From: Atkinsonella hypoxylon | Taxonomy: Eukaryota > Ascomycota > Sordariomycetes > Hypocreales > Clavicipitaceae | Direction of reading: 5' to 3' | Length of the DNA: 64,000 bases | Assembly (NCBI GenBank): GCA_000729835.1 | Contig: JFHB01000092.1 | Coordinates: 1 to 64,000, forward strand | In this document: one piece after another, positions 1 to 9,396 of the stretch | How the letters are laid out: each line of letters opens with the position of its first letter | Numbering within the stretch: position 1 is the stretch's first letter | Position numbers and translations under genes: made by a program | Notes under the pieces: generated by a model | The model's database searches: none | The model's input: the letters and a program-made list of their open reading frames with translations, nothing else | What the model was told of the DNA's origin: nothing

Positions 1-4
1 TATA

Positions 5-117
5 TAGTAGTATAGTACTAATATCTAGTGGTATAGTGCACTAATATATATCTAGTGGTATAGTGCACTAATATCTAGTGGTATAGTGCACTAATACCTA
101 GTAGTATAGTGCTATAG
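5..117. repeat. AT-rich minisatellite, 23-bp unit
   Basis: About five tandem copies of a roughly 23-bp unit built around ctagtggtatagtgcacta. The central copies (about 25-97) are nearly identical, apart from a 4-bp TATA expansion in one; the outer copies are diverged. It has no coding potential and marks the edge of a gene-poor, AT-rich block. Confidence 0.85.
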
Positions 118-429
118 AAATGCACTCTAGATCTCTTGCTTAGAAATTAATACTGTATGCTCAGTATATGCTGAGCATATGCTGGGCATATGCCATTCTG
201 CCTAAATCTACACCCGCTCTGGCTCCACTCTGGACCAATCTACACATACGCTGGACCTGAGATTTACTGTACACCCACATTTATCTTCCCAAACACGTAC
301 AAGTACCGGGTTGATGCATCTTGATCTTGAATGGTTGCGACGCGAAATCGCGAGCCCAGAATATATTGATGAGGTTCCTTGCAGCCCTTCCTTTCCCTTT
401 TTTCATCTGTTCAAGAATCCCTTCACCTA

Positions 430-900
430 ATGCGAGAGACTAGATTGCGTATCGCGTTTGCATATTGCCAGAAATCCTCCATGCCATCAAGACTGACCCT
501 CGAATTCGCTCCGATCTTGCCTCGACGGCTCAACGAACATCTACATAGGCAGGCTATTCGCCGCCCGCTCAAATGCCGCCACAAGACGTCGGTCCTGGAT
601 TGCCAGCGTCGCGCGGGCAAACACCCTGCGAGTACTCCACGGTCGGGCCTACCAATTCACTCCCCCCCCGCACGACAACAGGTAGGTGATGAAGATAGAC
701 TCTTACAAGAGGCCACTCGTCTGGCGAAGCGACCGGCCGATGTTACAGACAGCGCTGCAACGCCAGTGCATGTCAGAGACTCGGACCGGATCTATCCGTG
801 TGAAATAACCGATCCTCCATGCAAAGAAGGCCCCCAGATCGAGGCCAATCAAGGCACCAAGACGTCGGAGCCGGGACGCCGAGAAGGCGGAGACATATAA
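430..900 (+). CDS. Unrecognised open reading frame, 156 codons
   Basis: This frame is open from the ATG at 430 to a stop at 898-900. The product would be basic and rich in Arg, Pro and Ser, with no domain, signal peptide or membrane segment that I recognise. A shadow frame overlaps on the opposite strand. Composition and context (a decayed frame follows at 1031-1228) suggest a chance ORF or part of a degenerate gene. Confidence 0.15.
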   Translation: MRETRLRIAFAYCQKSSMPSRLTLEFAPILPRRLNEHLHRQAIRRPLKCRHKTSVLDCQRRAGKHPASTPRSGLPIHSPPARQQVGDEDRLLQEATRLAKRPADVTDSAATPVHVRDSDRIYPCEITDPPCKEGPQIEANQGTKTSEPGRREGGDI

Positions 901-1030
901 GCAAGAACATCTCGGAAGTCCCTGGCAAACCTAGCAACGTAAAGGCCGAGTTCATTGCCAAGATGTTCCCCAAGGGTCACAAACGACAGAAGTATACCAA
1001 ACACGGGACCGCCAGGATCCCACTAGAGCC

Positions 1031-1228
1031 TTCAATCACCCTGTCGATGACTTGATTTACCTCATCCTTGAATGACCCCCTGACTTGAAGAATGAATTGT
1101 CCAACCTATCCAAGGTACTACCCAAGATGATGATATGGGAAGCAGGCGCTCCTCATCTCGTAATTGAGCAGAAACCTAAGGACAGGCTAGCAGAGTATCG
1201 GGCACATTCAATGAATGATCTAATATAA
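1031..1228 (+). pseudogene. Possible gene relic with an in-frame stop
   Basis: One frame reads like ordinary protein: an acidic/hydrophobic segment (DDLIYLILE), an in-frame TGA at 1073-1075, then about 50 residues with LSNLSKVLPK and KPKDRLAEYR before TAA at 1226-1228. Continuity of protein-like sequence on both sides of the stop suggests a decayed 3' exon. The family is not recognised. It may belong with the open frame at 430-900, but no splice link can be shown. Confidence 0.25.
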
Positions 1229-1722
1229 ACTCATGACGTACCACAACAGGGTTGGACTGAGGGCGAGCAAGACTTTGACTGAGATATGTCGAAGTGGCAT
1301 GGCTCTGGTGGTTCTTTACTCACCCTGTTATCATGGCATGGTAACGAGACGATTGGAAGAGGTGGATTGGCTAGGATGCGTATATACACCAGTATTGATC
1401 TCATCTATAAATAGCGTTTCGAGCTTGGCTTTCATCCCATCGAGACTATGTTTCACATTTTGTCAACATGTAGACGAGTGACGCGATTGACACAATTGTT
1501 GGGCCCGTCTGCAAGGCACGAAAAAACCCAACACGCAACTTGCGTCATCAGCTTCAAGTGACAACCTTCCACGCACTTAGGCTTTTTAACTTGTACATCG
1601 TATCCATTCAAAGTCGCATTAAATTCCTGTCTTTGTCGCAGCAGGCACCATAACCATGATGACCCATTGGCACAACCGGGTCTCGGGTGGTAAGCACTTC
1701 TTTCATCTCTTAGCTCTGTCCG

Positions 1723-2841
1723 TCAGGAATCATTGTCGGGCCTGTTGGCTACAGCAGCATATCCGCCGGCTTTCATATTGAATCGACGTGCTGGGCTGAA
1801 GCGCGTAAACCTGTATCTTATTACTTCCAGCAACTGACGTTCCTTATCGTAGAACCCGCCAGCTATCCAGGCAAATAGTTTCCATCGCCACAATGCGAAT
1901 CTAGTCCAAGTCCTAGCAATGAAGTTGTACATGCCGGCATATTCGAAGAACTCGGGGTAAAATCCAGCACAATCCCAATCGATAATCCATAGTTGCCCTT
2001 CAGGATCGAGTACGATATTGCGAGGTGCTAAGTCATGATGTGTAAAGACAAATGGACGACTGTATGAAAACACTGGTCTGGGGCAAGTTGCGTGTTCTGC
2101 CGGTGTCTTCTTAACCTCATGGCCAATTGAAGTAAAATTAGCCCAGAAATTCAGAAAAGCGTTAACTTGAGAACAAGTTGCTCTAGGCGGCAAGCCAAAA
2201 GTATCTTCAAGAAAGTATGATGTGCATTTGCCAGTCGCTAGTGATCCGGATGAGACTGACACAGCTGATCTTAAGCGGTGAACAACGCGACGCAGCTGGA
2301 AGGCAAGTCGAATGCTTGATATCCAACCAAGCTCTGGCCACGCTACGTCGAGTGTTGCTCCGGGAATCCGATCCATAATGCAGTAGAAGTCATAGTTAAC
2401 CGGGACGATTCGCTGAACGTGTGGGACGCGAATGCCAAGCTGAGATGCGAATTTCATAGCACTCACACCATTTTCGAGCTCATCCTTTGCATATCCCTTA
2501 GCCAAATACTTAGGAGACAGTGGTACAACATTCGAAAAATTCGGTAAACTGGGAAGAGAAATAATGTGATTGGCAAGGTCTGAATCCGTATAGCTTAAGA
2601 TCTTCGCGTCGTCAAACTTTGACTCCATTTTAAGGGTATTGAAGAGAGAACGAATGGGAATCCAAATTTTCGTGGTCAGAATCATGAAATCCAAAATTTC
2701 CCGATGATTTTCCGAAGGTCGCACAGCCACTAAGCGCCACGCTACATACGTGGCAATAGGATTAAAGGACATTACAGATAAGAGCATCACCTCCAATTCG
2801 TTTTGTGCAGCAAACAACATGCCATAAAACTTGAAGATCAT
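1723..2841 (-). CDS. Aminoglycoside phosphotransferase (APH)-like kinase
   Basis: Single-exon protein of 372 aa with the protein-kinase-like fold used by small-molecule phosphotransferases. The catalytic loop HHDLAPRNI is followed about 12 residues later by the metal-binding segment IIDWDCAGFYPEFFEY, which replaces DFG. An upstream YCIMDRIPGATLD segment fits the hinge region. The start is the ATG at 2839-2841; one codon upstream is only TTG. Fungal genomes carry many such genes of unknown substrate, often annotated as phosphotransferase family or choline-kinase-like; antibiotic resistance should not be inferred. Its 5' end faces the 3' end of the DUF7770-like gene about 340 bp away, on the same strand. 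Confidence 0.8.
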   Translation of the reverse strand: MIFKFYGMLFAAQNELEVMLLSVMSFNPIATYVAWRLVAVRPSENHREILDFMILTTKIWIPIRSLFNTLKMESKFDDAKILSYTDSDLANHIISLPSLPNFSNVVPLSPKYLAKGYAKDELENGVSAMKFASQLGIRVPHVQRIVPVNYDFYCIMDRIPGATLDVAWPELGWISSIRLAFQLRRVVHRLRSAVSVSSGSLATGKCTSYFLEDTFGLPPRATCSQVNAFLNFWANFTSIGHEVKKTPAEHATCPRPVFSYSRPFVFTHHDLAPRNIVLDPEGQLWIIDWDCAGFYPEFFEYAGMYNFIARTWTRFALWRWKLFAWIAGGFYDKERQLLEVIRYRFTRFSPARRFNMKAGGYAAVANRPDNDS

Positions 2842-3079
2842 CAATCAAATGTTATGCAATATCCAAGGAATATCTCTGTTGGACCCAAGGGATAAAAGAT
2901 GTATGCACTAGTGCGTACGGTAACGATATAACAAGACTCGATAAATAGGGGCTAGTGGTGTTGTGGATACCACGTGACGTCCCACTTATCCTACGCGTGC
3001 ATCTAATCAGCGTTGGCGCTCATAGATCACCGGCGCCAATCAGCGCGCAGCTTGTGGCTTGATACTGCCTGTTCCAACA
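2842..3079. other. Intergenic promoter region of the APH-like gene
   Basis: Lies between two minus-strand genes. It contains a CACGTG box within ccacgtgacgt (about 2971-2981) and CCAAT-like words near 3036-3041. No further gene is visible. Confidence 0.4.
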
Positions 3080-3161
3080 ATCTCGCATGTTTTGAGAGTG
3101 GCATTCTTATTTATAACCTCCGACATAGGAAAATGTCTATCCTTGTATACCCTTAATTCTC
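3080..3161. repeat. 82-bp direct repeat, copy 1
   Basis: Starts atctcgcatgttttgagagt and ends in attctc. It matches 5166-5247 at about 90% without gaps. This copy lies just downstream of the DUF7770-like stop codon (3181) and so would fall in that gene's 3' untranslated region. Confidence 0.85.
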
Positions 3162-3180
3162 ATCGTGTCCTCATACGCTC

Positions 3181-3918
3181 TCATGTAGATGATCGAAATG
3201 TTCCCTCCTTGACTTCTCGAATTTCATGTCCAGAGGGATTACTGTAATAGTAAGATACCGCGCTCCAAGTTTGACCGGCACTCCCAGACTCGACAACACC
3301 TTCCTGCTCAAGATATGACATCAAAGTGTAGATCCAGAATCTACAACCTTCCCATTCAGGGGTGAATTGGTATTTCTGAAGCCCATTGTTGTTGACCAGC
3401 CTGACAATATCCTCAACTTTTGGTTTATCGTTCGTTGGGAAGGACAGTCTATGAATAGCCTTCCTGGTGTATCTGTATTCCTTCGACGAGATCATTATCT
3501 TGCCTCGCAAACCATCAGTACCATAGCCTGGGGCCATGTCCAACCGCACTGAGTAAGAATCTGATATCTCTAAGAAGACACACCAGTGATTGGTAGGCGA
3601 ATTCTCTCCGTCTCCCTCATTTTTCGGGTTGATGTAAGCACAGAGATGGATTTGTTGAACTGTCTTTTCAAGATCCTTATTGTTGAAATCATCTTGGTCC
3701 CAGTTATAGTCCATAACTATAACCTTGTTAGCACTGTGGTCAACTAATACGATAACTGCAATACAACTTGCCTTGTAAGTAGATACTGGGCAGAGGCCAA
3801 GTGGTATAAGCAATTTTGCACCGGGATTGAGATTGATGGTAGAATAAATCTCTGAAGGAATAAGTCTTTGAAAGAGGGAGCAACTGGGAAGCCATTTTAT
3901 AGGTTTGGACTCGGTCAT
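3181..3918 (-). CDS. DUF7770-like fungal protein
   Basis: Single-exon protein of 245 aa. The central and C-terminal parts look like the fungal family I know as DUF7770: NHWCVFLEI followed by SVRLDMAPGYG, then SSKEYRYTRKAI, a segment PKVEDIVRLVNNNGL, and the most characteristic stretch YQFTPEWEGCRFWIYTL, ending in GHEIREVKEGTF. No signal peptide or membrane segment is seen, so it is probably intracellular. The biochemical role of the family is not known to me; members are often multicopy and patchily distributed. The sequence just after its stop codon is duplicated about 2 kb away (5166-5247). The family name is from memory and moderately sure. Confidence 0.65.
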   Translation of the reverse strand: MTESKPIKWLPSCSLFQRLIPSEIYSTINLNPGAKLLIPLGLCPVSTYKASCIAVIVLVDHSANKVIVMDYNWDQDDFNNKDLEKTVQQIHLCAYINPKNEGDGENSPTNHWCVFLEISDSYSVRLDMAPGYGTDGLRGKIMISSKEYRYTRKAIHRLSFPTNDKPKVEDIVRLVNNNGLQKYQFTPEWEGCRFWIYTLMSYLEQEGVVESGSAGQTWSAVSYYYSNPSGHEIREVKEGTFRSST

Positions 3919-4737
3919 TTCGGATTCAGGTCCTAGAAAAAGTGCACATGCTCAGGCAGCCAGCAACCAGGGCGGCAATGATTTACGTGGGTTGCGGCCA
4001 TCCATCGAGGCCCAGGTGCCTAAAATTATCAAGCTAAATCAGCTGCAAAGGGCAGCTCAGATGTTGTCTGTCAGGCGTATCGCCGAGTAATCCTTACTAA
4101 CCAGTCAAATTCTTGCCCTCAATTCTGACCTGCAGAGGTTGAACGGAGATCATGTCCTAATAGAGAAAGTGGCCGCATTTTAGGGTCTAGCACTGATATA
4201 GTACAGGACTGACGCTAGCTAAATCAGGCTGGTGAATAAATCCTGTTACCGTCTTTCGGCCCGGAAATTGGATGATACGATTTTCCCCGGCCATTTCGGA
4301 GAGGGGTTTAACCACGTCACGTCACATCCTAGAACGCTAAACCATCGTCAGGCGACAATGAAATACCCAATAAAATCCCAACTCGATGGCAACTCTAGAG
4401 GCATACAATAGCCAACAATGGATATCAAAGGATGGATATGTCTGTTCAAATGATGCTACTCTAGGACAGCGTGTGGAGTCACAAGACCACTATGGGCTCA
4501 CATGACCCACGCTACCCCTCATCACTTATGAGTCACAGAGTAAGCGCGGTGGGTCCTTGCGATATTCTGACAGGCGTTGATTGGCTGGACCTGACTAGAT
4601 AATTTGTTGTTCTGGGCGAATCAGCGCCTGGTATTAATATGGACCTTACTGCTAAATCCGGCGCTCCCAGCCCAATTCCAGCCAATCAGAGCCCGCTGAG
4701 CAATTGATATGAGCACGTGCCACGCCCCGAGCTATAT
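3919..4737. other. Gene-free intergenic stretch
   Basis: No convincing gene. The small open frame at 3905-4090 has no recognisable features. CCAAT-type words (about 4618 and 4683) and CACGTG (about 4714) resemble promoter motifs, but no gene follows them. Confidence 0.4.
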
Positions 4738-5145
4738 CTTTGACAGTGCGAAGGCGGACGATTAGTTACGGACCCACTTTTCGCAGATAGCCCTTAGGTA
4801 CACCTGAACGGCCCCAATAGCTACCTACCTATTCCGTAGGTAGGTAGCTTTAAACGCGTTTAGTGGCATTCGTTATACACCGGTTTTCCCGATGCCTGTA
4901 GAAACAATATAGAACTAGAACTAAGTATCCGGATTAACAATAACTGCTGTTAAGAGCGGCTAGTTAATGCAGGCAACCTGCCCTTACTGCAATATATATC
5001 ATGTACCTCTTTATAATAATAATACTTATTTACACTTCTATTATAGTGAGGCTCGCACGTAAATACAATTACCTTTAGATGCACTTCAATGCGATTGGTC
5101 CACTAGCCTTGTCGTGACCCATCGTCCGCCTTCGCACTGCCAAAG
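4738..5145. mobile_element. Candidate MITE-like element with terminal inverted repeats
   Basis: The ends 4738-4762 and 5121-5145 are inverted repeats matching at 24 of 25 positions. Weaker pairing continues inward for about 10 bp. The 408-bp interior is AT-rich, has no coding frame and holds a perfect palindrome at 4819-4849. No convincing target-site duplication is visible in the flanks. This structure is typical of non-autonomous DNA transposons, but a unique foldback sequence cannot be excluded. Confidence 0.55.
4819..4849. repeat. Perfect 13-bp palindrome with 5-nt loop
   Basis: The arms agctacctaccta and taggtaggtagct flank ttccg. The arms are made of ACCT/AGGT words that recur elsewhere in gene-free parts of the window, and the loop sits in a TATTCCGTA word (4830-4838). 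Confidence 0.9.
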
Positions 5146-5165
5146 GGATGCAATGTCCAAGGGAT

Positions 5166-5247
5166 ATCTCGCATGTTTTGAGAGTGGAATTCTTATTTCT
5201 CACCTCCAACATAGGAAAATGTCTCTCCTTGTATTACCCGAGTTCTC
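5166..5247. repeat. 82-bp direct repeat, copy 2
   Basis: Gap-free match (about 90%) to 3080-3161. It begins 20 bp after the right terminal repeat of the candidate element at 4738-5145, and no DUF7770-like coding sequence accompanies it. Confidence 0.85.
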
Positions 5248-5350
5248 CTAATCGGAGCTGTATAAAAAAACGCTGTATTTTTTCCGCTTTCGTCTGGATC
5301 CACAGTTGTGATGCAGCTACATCCCACATCCTACGGAGTATTCCGTACGG

Positions 5351-5402
5351 GGCACGCAAATAACTAACGCACTCGAGGTTCCAAAAACGTTATTTACGTG
5401 CC
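5351..5402. repeat. Short inverted repeat
   Basis: ggcacgcaaataac (5351-5364) pairs with gttatttacgtgcc (5389-5402), 13 of 14 bases. The single mismatch is a C/T transition. A TACGGAGTA word and a TATTCCGTA word (5332-5347) sit just upstream. Confidence 0.7.
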
Positions 5403-5994
5403 CAGCAGCCTAAAAGGCAACGCTATGTAACCGGGAGAGGGTCACGTGACTAGGCAACTAGTAGGCTTAAGAATAGGCTAAAATACAAGGTATTAACTAC
5501 AGCGTTATTTTTAACAAGTCCCTCCCTCTCTATTTCTTCTCTAGCATAGGTCGAGTCTCTCTACCTCTTCTTCCTTTGTTTGCCCTAGTTCCCCCTATTA
5601 TCTTGTAAGATTAATCCCGTTAGGCTCCTCCTCTGGCCAACAGGATAAAAGTGGGTCCGGCACGGACCTGTAGTCGCTCGGTTCATCCAACTCATGTGGC
5701 TCCCCTTGATTTGATAGACAGTTGTGATCTCACATATATATAGTCGTGGCCGTGTTCTCAACCAATTATTTCATAGATCCGATCCGGATCCGACTTGTAT
5801 ATATCTGCCGAGGCTACGTAGGTACCCAGGGAGGTACAATACAACCAACCCCCTGAACTATGTATGGATGCTACAACTCACCTTGAAAAGGACAGTTTTC
5901 GCCCATCAGGTTACCATGGGTTTGATACGTCGCTCAGACAAGGCCATCTACAGACCTAAGCCGACAAGAGAGGTTGCAGGTTTCAACTTTCTGA

Positions 5995-7111
5995 ATGGAC
6001 ATGCTTCTCCTATGGGGCCTTTGGGCCACGACAGCACTGGCGGCTGATGTCTCCGGGGGGCCCTTCCAAGTCCTCCAGGAAGGTGCAAGAGAATTATTCG
6101 GGAGCTCGCCGGCGCTGGAAGTCCTGCATGAAAACAAGTCTGTGCCCTTCGCCCACGAGGCCGGCGTGTTCCTGCCGCGGGACAACACGCTCTTCATCAC
6201 CAGCAATTTCTTCAAAGACCCAACTACCCAGGAGCAGCGCACGCTCATCACCCGCGTCTCACTCCCGCCTCCGGGCGACTCGAGGCCCGTCACCCTGGAG
6301 GAGGTCCAGACGGACAACGTGCCCATGGCCAACGGCGGCGTCAACTACGAGAATGGCGTCCTGTTCTGTGCCGAGGGAACAATGACCGCCCCGGGAGGCC
6401 TGTCCTTCATGCACGCCAGACCTCCCTTCAAGTCCGAGTTCCTCGTCACCTCCTTCTTCAGCCGCCCCTTCAACTCGCCCAACGATGTCGTCGTGCGCTC
6501 TGACGGATCCATCTGGTTCACGGACCCCATCTACGGCTACCTGCAACAGATCCGTCCCAAGCCCCGTCTGCCGTCAAACGTGTATAGTTACCAGCCTAAG
6601 ACCAAGACGATTCGCGCCATGGCAGACGGGTTCGACAGACCAAATGGCATCGCTTTCAGCCCCGATGAGAAGACGGTGTACATCACCGACACAGGCAGGA
6701 TCTGCGGCGACGGCACGACGGACGACACTCGTCCCTCCACCATGTATGAAAAAAAACCAACTTTCTTATTCTCCGAGAGATGAGTTTAGCCTAATTCTGT
6801 TTAGTTATGCTTTTGACGTGATTACTATTTCTGGCCAGCCGGTTCTGACAAATAGGCGCTTGTTCGCCATGGCGGAGAAAGGCATCCCGGACGGCATCAA
6901 GTGCGATGTGCATGGGAACGTATACAGTGGATGTGGTGATGGCATCAACATTTGGTCCCCCGGCGGCGTGCTCCTGGGGAAAATCCTTGTGGAAGGCGGT
7001 GTTTCAAACTTTGCTTTTGGTTGCAATGGGGAGATTTTCATCCTGAACGAGCACAGGCTGCTGAGGGCCAAGTTGGCGCAGTCCACAAGAGGGGCGTTGC
7101 TTGCAATCTGA
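5995..7111 (+). CDS. Secreted SMP-30/gluconolactonase-like lactonase
   Basis: Exons 5995-6743 and 6805-7111 (intron 6744-6804, GTATGA...TTTAG) give 351 aa. The N-terminus MDMLLLWGLWATTALAA is a good signal peptide. The rest is a six-bladed beta-propeller of the SMP-30/gluconolactonase/LRE family: SPNDVVVRSDGSIWFTDP and RPNGIAFSPDEKTVYITDTG carry the expected metal-binding Asn and Asp. The splice restores IYAFDV, a strand typical of the family. Such enzymes hydrolyse sugar or aromatic lactones; the substrate here is unknown. The GC-rich coding sequence contrasts with its AT-rich surroundings. It converges on the hypothetical gene at 7354-7839. Confidence 0.85.
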
Positions 7112-7353
7112 CGTGGGGAGAGATTTATAGTGATTTCTTCACTTCACGAACGAAGATACCCACTCGCGAGGACTTTGGAAATTATTGGTCATTTATAGCG
7201 TGTATTTATTTCTCTCTCCAAAACACTCAGAAAGCCTTGTCTTCTGCAATCCTGCCTGGTATATCCCGTTCCATGAATATCATATTGTTTTTAAAGAAAC
7301 TTTTAATCCTGGCATCTCCCGTTTTTCAGATGCAATTCCGTTGATCCGGGATC

Positions 7354-7839
7354 TCATTCTTCGTGTTCTTTTCGCCGCCTTGACTGCTTCGTCCCCAACC
7401 TGACGCGATATCGCTTCACCAAGGCTCCATAACCTGCCTCTGTCGTTCCGTCAACACTCTTGGCCGCGGCCCCATCGAAGTCTTTCTCCATCTCAGATAT
7501 CAGCCTTCTCATATCCCCATCTTTCGACGTGCTGGAGTCCGCTTCACATTCGATAAGGTCAAGAAACAGGCCAGCAAGCTCTTCTCTGTCTTCCGCGAAG
7601 GGCTCGGTAGCCTGATCTGGGCGGGTCTTTCTGACGAGTTGAATAGCGAGCTCATCGATGTTGCTGCTGAACTTGCTCAGACTCTTGATCTCTGCCACGA
7701 GGGCTTCGACGGCGGCGTCCTTGAACCGCGAGGCTGTGGTGGTGTCACTTGGACGCTTACCCGACTTGTGCTTTTCGTGACGCTGCCGTCTTTTTGACTT
7801 GGCTGGGGAGACTCCGAATGTTTCTGTGTCAGAGCCCAT
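7354..7839 (-). CDS. Small basic hypothetical protein
   Basis: Single exon, 161 aa, starting at an ATG with Kozak-like context. The first 30 residues are Lys/Arg-rich (KSKRRQRHEKHKSGKR), resembling a nuclear localisation signal. The middle is predicted helical (ALVAEIKSLSKFSSNIDELAIQLV), followed by an acidic stretch and a basic tail (KQSRRRKEHEE). There are no membrane segments. It reads as a real, probably conserved fungal protein of unknown function, perhaps nuclear or nucleolar. Confidence 0.6.
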   Translation of the reverse strand: MGSDTETFGVSPAKSKRRQRHEKHKSGKRPSDTTTASRFKDAAVEALVAEIKSLSKFSSNIDELAIQLVRKTRPDQATEPFAEDREELAGLFLDLIECEADSSTSKDGDMRRLISEMEKDFDGAAAKSVDGTTEAGYGALVKRYRVRLGTKQSRRRKEHEE

Positions 7840-8451
7840 GGTGTTCTCGCGCTATATGGCTATGCAGAAAATGAGGGTGTTGAATAGGTGAAGAACTGGG
7901 CTGGGTAGAGAGAGGTCCGTGATTGACTTATGAAATGATTGCTGGGCGGGTTGTTTGCTTCGGGGGCGCATTGATGATTCCGCCTGCTATAGAGTGAATC
8001 ACAAAAAGGCGATCAACAACCGGTTATCCGTTTAGATGCGCATTATTACCACATGGTTGTCATGTCTGACTGCCTTACCTTTGTTGAACGAAAAAACTAT
8101 GCGGCCACACCTCCCGCTTGGTAAAGCTATGAGAAATTGCAGTCTTCAGATATCGCCTTTTCAAGAATCGTGTTCTATGTCTTCAGTTTCATCTAGCTGA
8201 TGCTGATTCATTGCATAGGGTTGAAAGCGCGTCTGGGCATTTGACGAGGGCTAGCTAGTAGAGAGCAAAAAGCATGGTGCTGGCTGGAGTCGTGTTTGTT
8301 TCATGCTCGGTAGACTGCACAGAACAGAAGCAGCGGCCTAGGTCCTAGCCACTACCAGATGCACGCCAACAAATCGCAAAAGACTCCAAATAAAAACAGT
8401 AAGACGCACGAAATATGGAAAAAGAGATATCTGGACATGTATTGGGGGAAA
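7840..8451. other. Intergenic stretch without a recognised gene
   Basis: Promoter side of the hypothetical gene at 7354-7839 and downstream side of the tRNA. I see no repeat or further coding sequence. Confidence 0.4.
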
Positions 8452-8472
8452 TTAGAAAAAAAAAATCAAAAA
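8452..8472 (-). terminator. Pol III terminator of tRNA-Ile
   Basis: On the minus strand, directly after the tRNA 3' end, runs of five and then about ten T residues occur, as expected for RNA polymerase III termination. Confidence 0.75.
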
Positions 8473-8577
8473 TGTTCCCGCGGGGGGTCGAACCCCGGAC
8501 CTTGACATTTCTAACATAAAACTAAAGATAGTCCTTAGCCTATAAGAGTCACGCGGTAACCACTCCGCTACGGGAAC
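8473..8577 (-). tRNA. tRNA-Ile(UAU) with 32-nt intron
   Basis: The acceptor stem GTTCCCG/CGGGAAC is perfect, with A73. The D arm is GCGG...CCGC, the anticodon loop CTTATAA holds UAU in positions 34-36, and the T arm CGGGG-TTCGACC-CCCCG is perfect. A 32-nt intron follows position 37, the standard nuclear site. Box A (TAGCGGAGTGG) and box B (GGTTCGACCCC) are intact. The anticodon stem has one apparent U-U at 31:39. The minor Ile tRNA decoding AUA is also intron-bearing in yeast. The mature length would be 73 nt before CCA addition. Confidence 0.9.
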
Positions 8578-9008
8578 CAACGGCGTTGCTCGGTTCAAGC
8601 TTGCATTATCATAACTTAAGACATGCAGTCTGTGGGATAACGTAGAAGTCAGGCTGCATCAGGCATGCGGAGTACTTGAATGGTCCTTCCCCGTGCTTCT
8701 CGTCTGTCATGCCCCTCCATTATTTCTCAAAGCTGGAAAACAACGTATTCTTTCTGTCTAGTATTCTATTTATACATCCGTAGATGCTTTTCGCATCCAG
8801 TACGGAATAGGGAACCCAAAATAGTCCCTGCTAACTAATCTTTCGGTACATTTCCCTCACACTGCACATGATGAAAAGTCTCGCGGCACGGACCGGGACA
8901 AGTCAAACCTAAATTAAGTATTAAGTGGCTTCCATGTCATAGCTTGAAATGTTGAGTGCATTCTGTGGGGAAATCTGGAGCAAGCCCAAAACTCATTACA
9001 GACAAGCC

Positions 9009-9043
<35 letters not shown>

Positions 9044-9396
9044 ATCGACTCTTGGACATGTTTTAGTAGGCTGCGTTGGTGCGGGACCAGGACTAGAGGG
9101 GAATCACGCAAGCAAATGCCGGATCAAATGCCATCGGCTATGCTGTCAGTCCACTTTGCCAAGTGAACAAGTTCCACCCAGCAGAGCTAAACGCTCGGCG
9201 ATTGCAAATGCCGATGTCCATGTCGCTATGCATTGATGCTCTCGCCTGATTACCCGCGAAGCTTATTTTATGCACTCGTTATCATTTCTCCGGCATTATA
9301 GAAAGCGCAAGCAAATTACTTGACCATAATCCTCGCGAATTTCTGCAAGCCGAGAGACCCAAGACATTTGCAGACACATGCCATGCCGCACGCACA
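8578..9396. other. Intergenic stretch upstream of the SDR gene
   Basis: Contains a TACGGAATA word (8801-8809) and the microsatellite at 9010-9043. No gene is recognised. The last 150 bp are presumably the promoter of the dehydrogenase starting at 9397. Confidence 0.4.
9010..9043. repeat. (ATTG)n microsatellite
   Basis: Eight consecutive tetranucleotide units, attg repeated, followed by atatcg. Confidence 0.95.

Noticed and set aside
5724..6047. 107-codon frame overlapping the lactonase start
   Set aside because: Different phase from the lactonase and no protein-like features; the lactonase signal peptide and motifs decide the region.
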